Origin: Cylindrodendrum hubeiense
Lineage: Eukaryota; Ascomycota; Sordariomycetes; Hypocreales; Nectriaceae
DNA: 64,000 bases
Reading direction: 5' to 3'
Assembly (NCBI GenBank): GCA_014621425.1
Contig: JAANBB010000201.1
Span: 1-64,000 of the forward strand
Position 1 is the first letter of the stretch. The number at the start of each line of letters is the position of its first letter. The notes under the pieces are model-generated. The model did not search any database and was not told the DNA's origin. It was given only the letters and a program-made list of their open reading frames with translations. The translations under genes were made by a program, and so were the position numbers. Positions 62,973-64,000 of this stretch are shown one piece after another.

Positions 62973-64000
62973 TCAAGAGCCGAGAACGGCAGCGCGGGCA
63001 TCAGCGTAAAGAGGAGTGATTCCTGTCCAACTCTCAAACTATAGAAGTGGATTGATTAGCATCTACACACATATCGTTTTCTTGCTTTGCGCCAACTTAC
63101 CTGATACCAGCCCTGCGAGGCCAACACCTCGAGGCCAGGAATGGTTGTCCAGTTGCCAGCGTCCTCGGCGAGCTGCATAATTGGGGTATGGCGGGGCTTG
63201 TAGGCCATCTCAAGAAGAACCCGACGCGATTCATCTGCCGGAGGGCGCCCGAAGATGAGGGCCACTAGATCTCGCAGGCCGGTGTCAATTGGGCGATCGG
63301 CGGGGATGGTGCTAATGACGACCTGGAGGTTCAATGACACCTTGTCCGCAGCCGACACGTCGCTTAGGCTCTGCAGTGCGTATTCGGCAGGGAAATCCGC
63401 CGTCAGCGCCTTTGCCTTGTTCAAGTCCCGCGCAGCCACATAGATCGGGCTGAAGCCCAGCGAGTGCAGGGCGAAAATGGCGGCTCGGGTTGTGCCACCA
63501 GAGCCGACCACCATGGCGGCACGGTTTGCATCTGGGCCTTCTTGGGTTTCAACCCCAGCGCCCTGAAGTGCGTAGACCATGCCCTTCCAGTCAGTATTGT
63601 CGCCTAGGAGGCGGCGGCGCCCGCTGGCATCCGCCTCGCCTATGGGAATGATCGTGTTCACGGCGCCAATTGTTTTGGCTGCTACAGACAGCTCATCGAC
63701 ATGGGCCATGATATCCAGCTTCAGGGGAATGGTCACTGACGCACCACCGAAGTCTGGGGACTGGATGACATCTCGCACGTCTGAGACGTTATCCGTCTCT
63801 AGCAGATGGTACTCGTGAGGCAGTCCCATCTGGCCAAACAAGGTGTTGTGAAGGGCCGGCGAACGCGAAGTGGAGATGGGCTTTCCGAACAGATAGAAGT
63901 TGCGCGAGTCCAAGTCACCCAGCAACGCAAGGCCACGGCGGATCTCAGCGGCCGACATCTGGCCTGGCGCAGCCTTGAACGGGAGTGCTGGGTGGGACAC
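62973..64000 (-). CDS. aro1: Pentafunctional AROM polypeptide, C-terminal shikimate dehydrogenase part (partial)
   Basis: AROM carries out five central steps of the shikimate pathway to EPSP; the part visible here is the NADP-dependent shikimate dehydrogenase at the C terminus. Exons: 64000 (window edge) to 63101, then 63038-62973, with a 62-nt intron (GTAAGT, GCTAAT, TATAG). 321 residues are seen. Motifs: substrate-binding [13 protein letters not shown], catalytic Lys in [17 protein letters not shown] with the catalytic Asp, and the NADP loop [11 protein letters not shown]. The spliced end is [24 protein letters not shown], typical of fungal AROM. The other four domains should lie beyond position 64000. 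A stand-alone SDH is unlikely given the AROM-type ending. Confidence 0.93.

Overview
The window is nuclear DNA of a filamentous ascomycete, most likely a sordariomycete and perhaps Hypocreales. Nearly every gene is recognisable by its protein family. Introns are short (mostly 50-90 nt), with GT..AG ends and CTAAC/CTGAC-like branch sites. Gene content is pezizomycotinan: a wybutosine enzyme with a JmjC tail, a fungal MHYT membrane protein, a pentafunctional AROM and a divergent H3-H4 pair with introns. I cannot name the species from the sequence alone. Exon structures were worked out by hand from reading frame, splice sites and family conservation.

Layout. 1-6.6 kb: an RGS-domain gene (+) faces the mitochondrial glycerol-3-phosphate dehydrogenase gut2 (-). 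8.5-18.6 kb: an MHYT-domain membrane protein (-) and tRNA wybutosine-synthesising ppm2/TYW4 (-). 19.5-24.2 kb: atg18 (+) converges on a Pps1-like dual-specificity phosphatase (-). 27.2-33.5 kb: the TFIIH helicase rad3/XPD (+) converges on a DDHD-domain lipase (-). 35-36.5 kb: an aldo/keto reductase (+). 39.9-41.1 kb: a three-finger C2H2 regulator (+). 43.4-50.4 kb: the U4/U6 snRNP gene prp3 (-) and the RNA polymerase I large subunit rpa190 (+) diverge from a 0.4-kb promoter. 51.2-54 kb: histones H3 (-) and H4 (+) diverge. 60-62 kb: an Rpn4-like C2H2 activator (+) follows a 6-kb gene-poor stretch. 63-64 kb: the 3' end of aro1 (-), cut by the window edge.

Most genes are housekeeping (lipid, DNA repair and transcription, splicing, rRNA synthesis, chromatin, autophagy, aromatic amino acids) interleaved with signalling and regulatory genes. 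I see no secondary-metabolite cluster, transposon, tRNA, rRNA or CRISPR array. The regulatory genes have long upstream regions rich in simple repeats.

The points most worth a second look are: an in-frame TGA inside the RGS gene; an apparent 1-nt deletion in prp3; two predicted GC-AG introns, one splitting a zinc finger; very short exons in rad3 and H4; an MHYT protein with a roughly 580-residue tail I cannot assign; and CCTAGG-centred palindromes in intergenic DNA.
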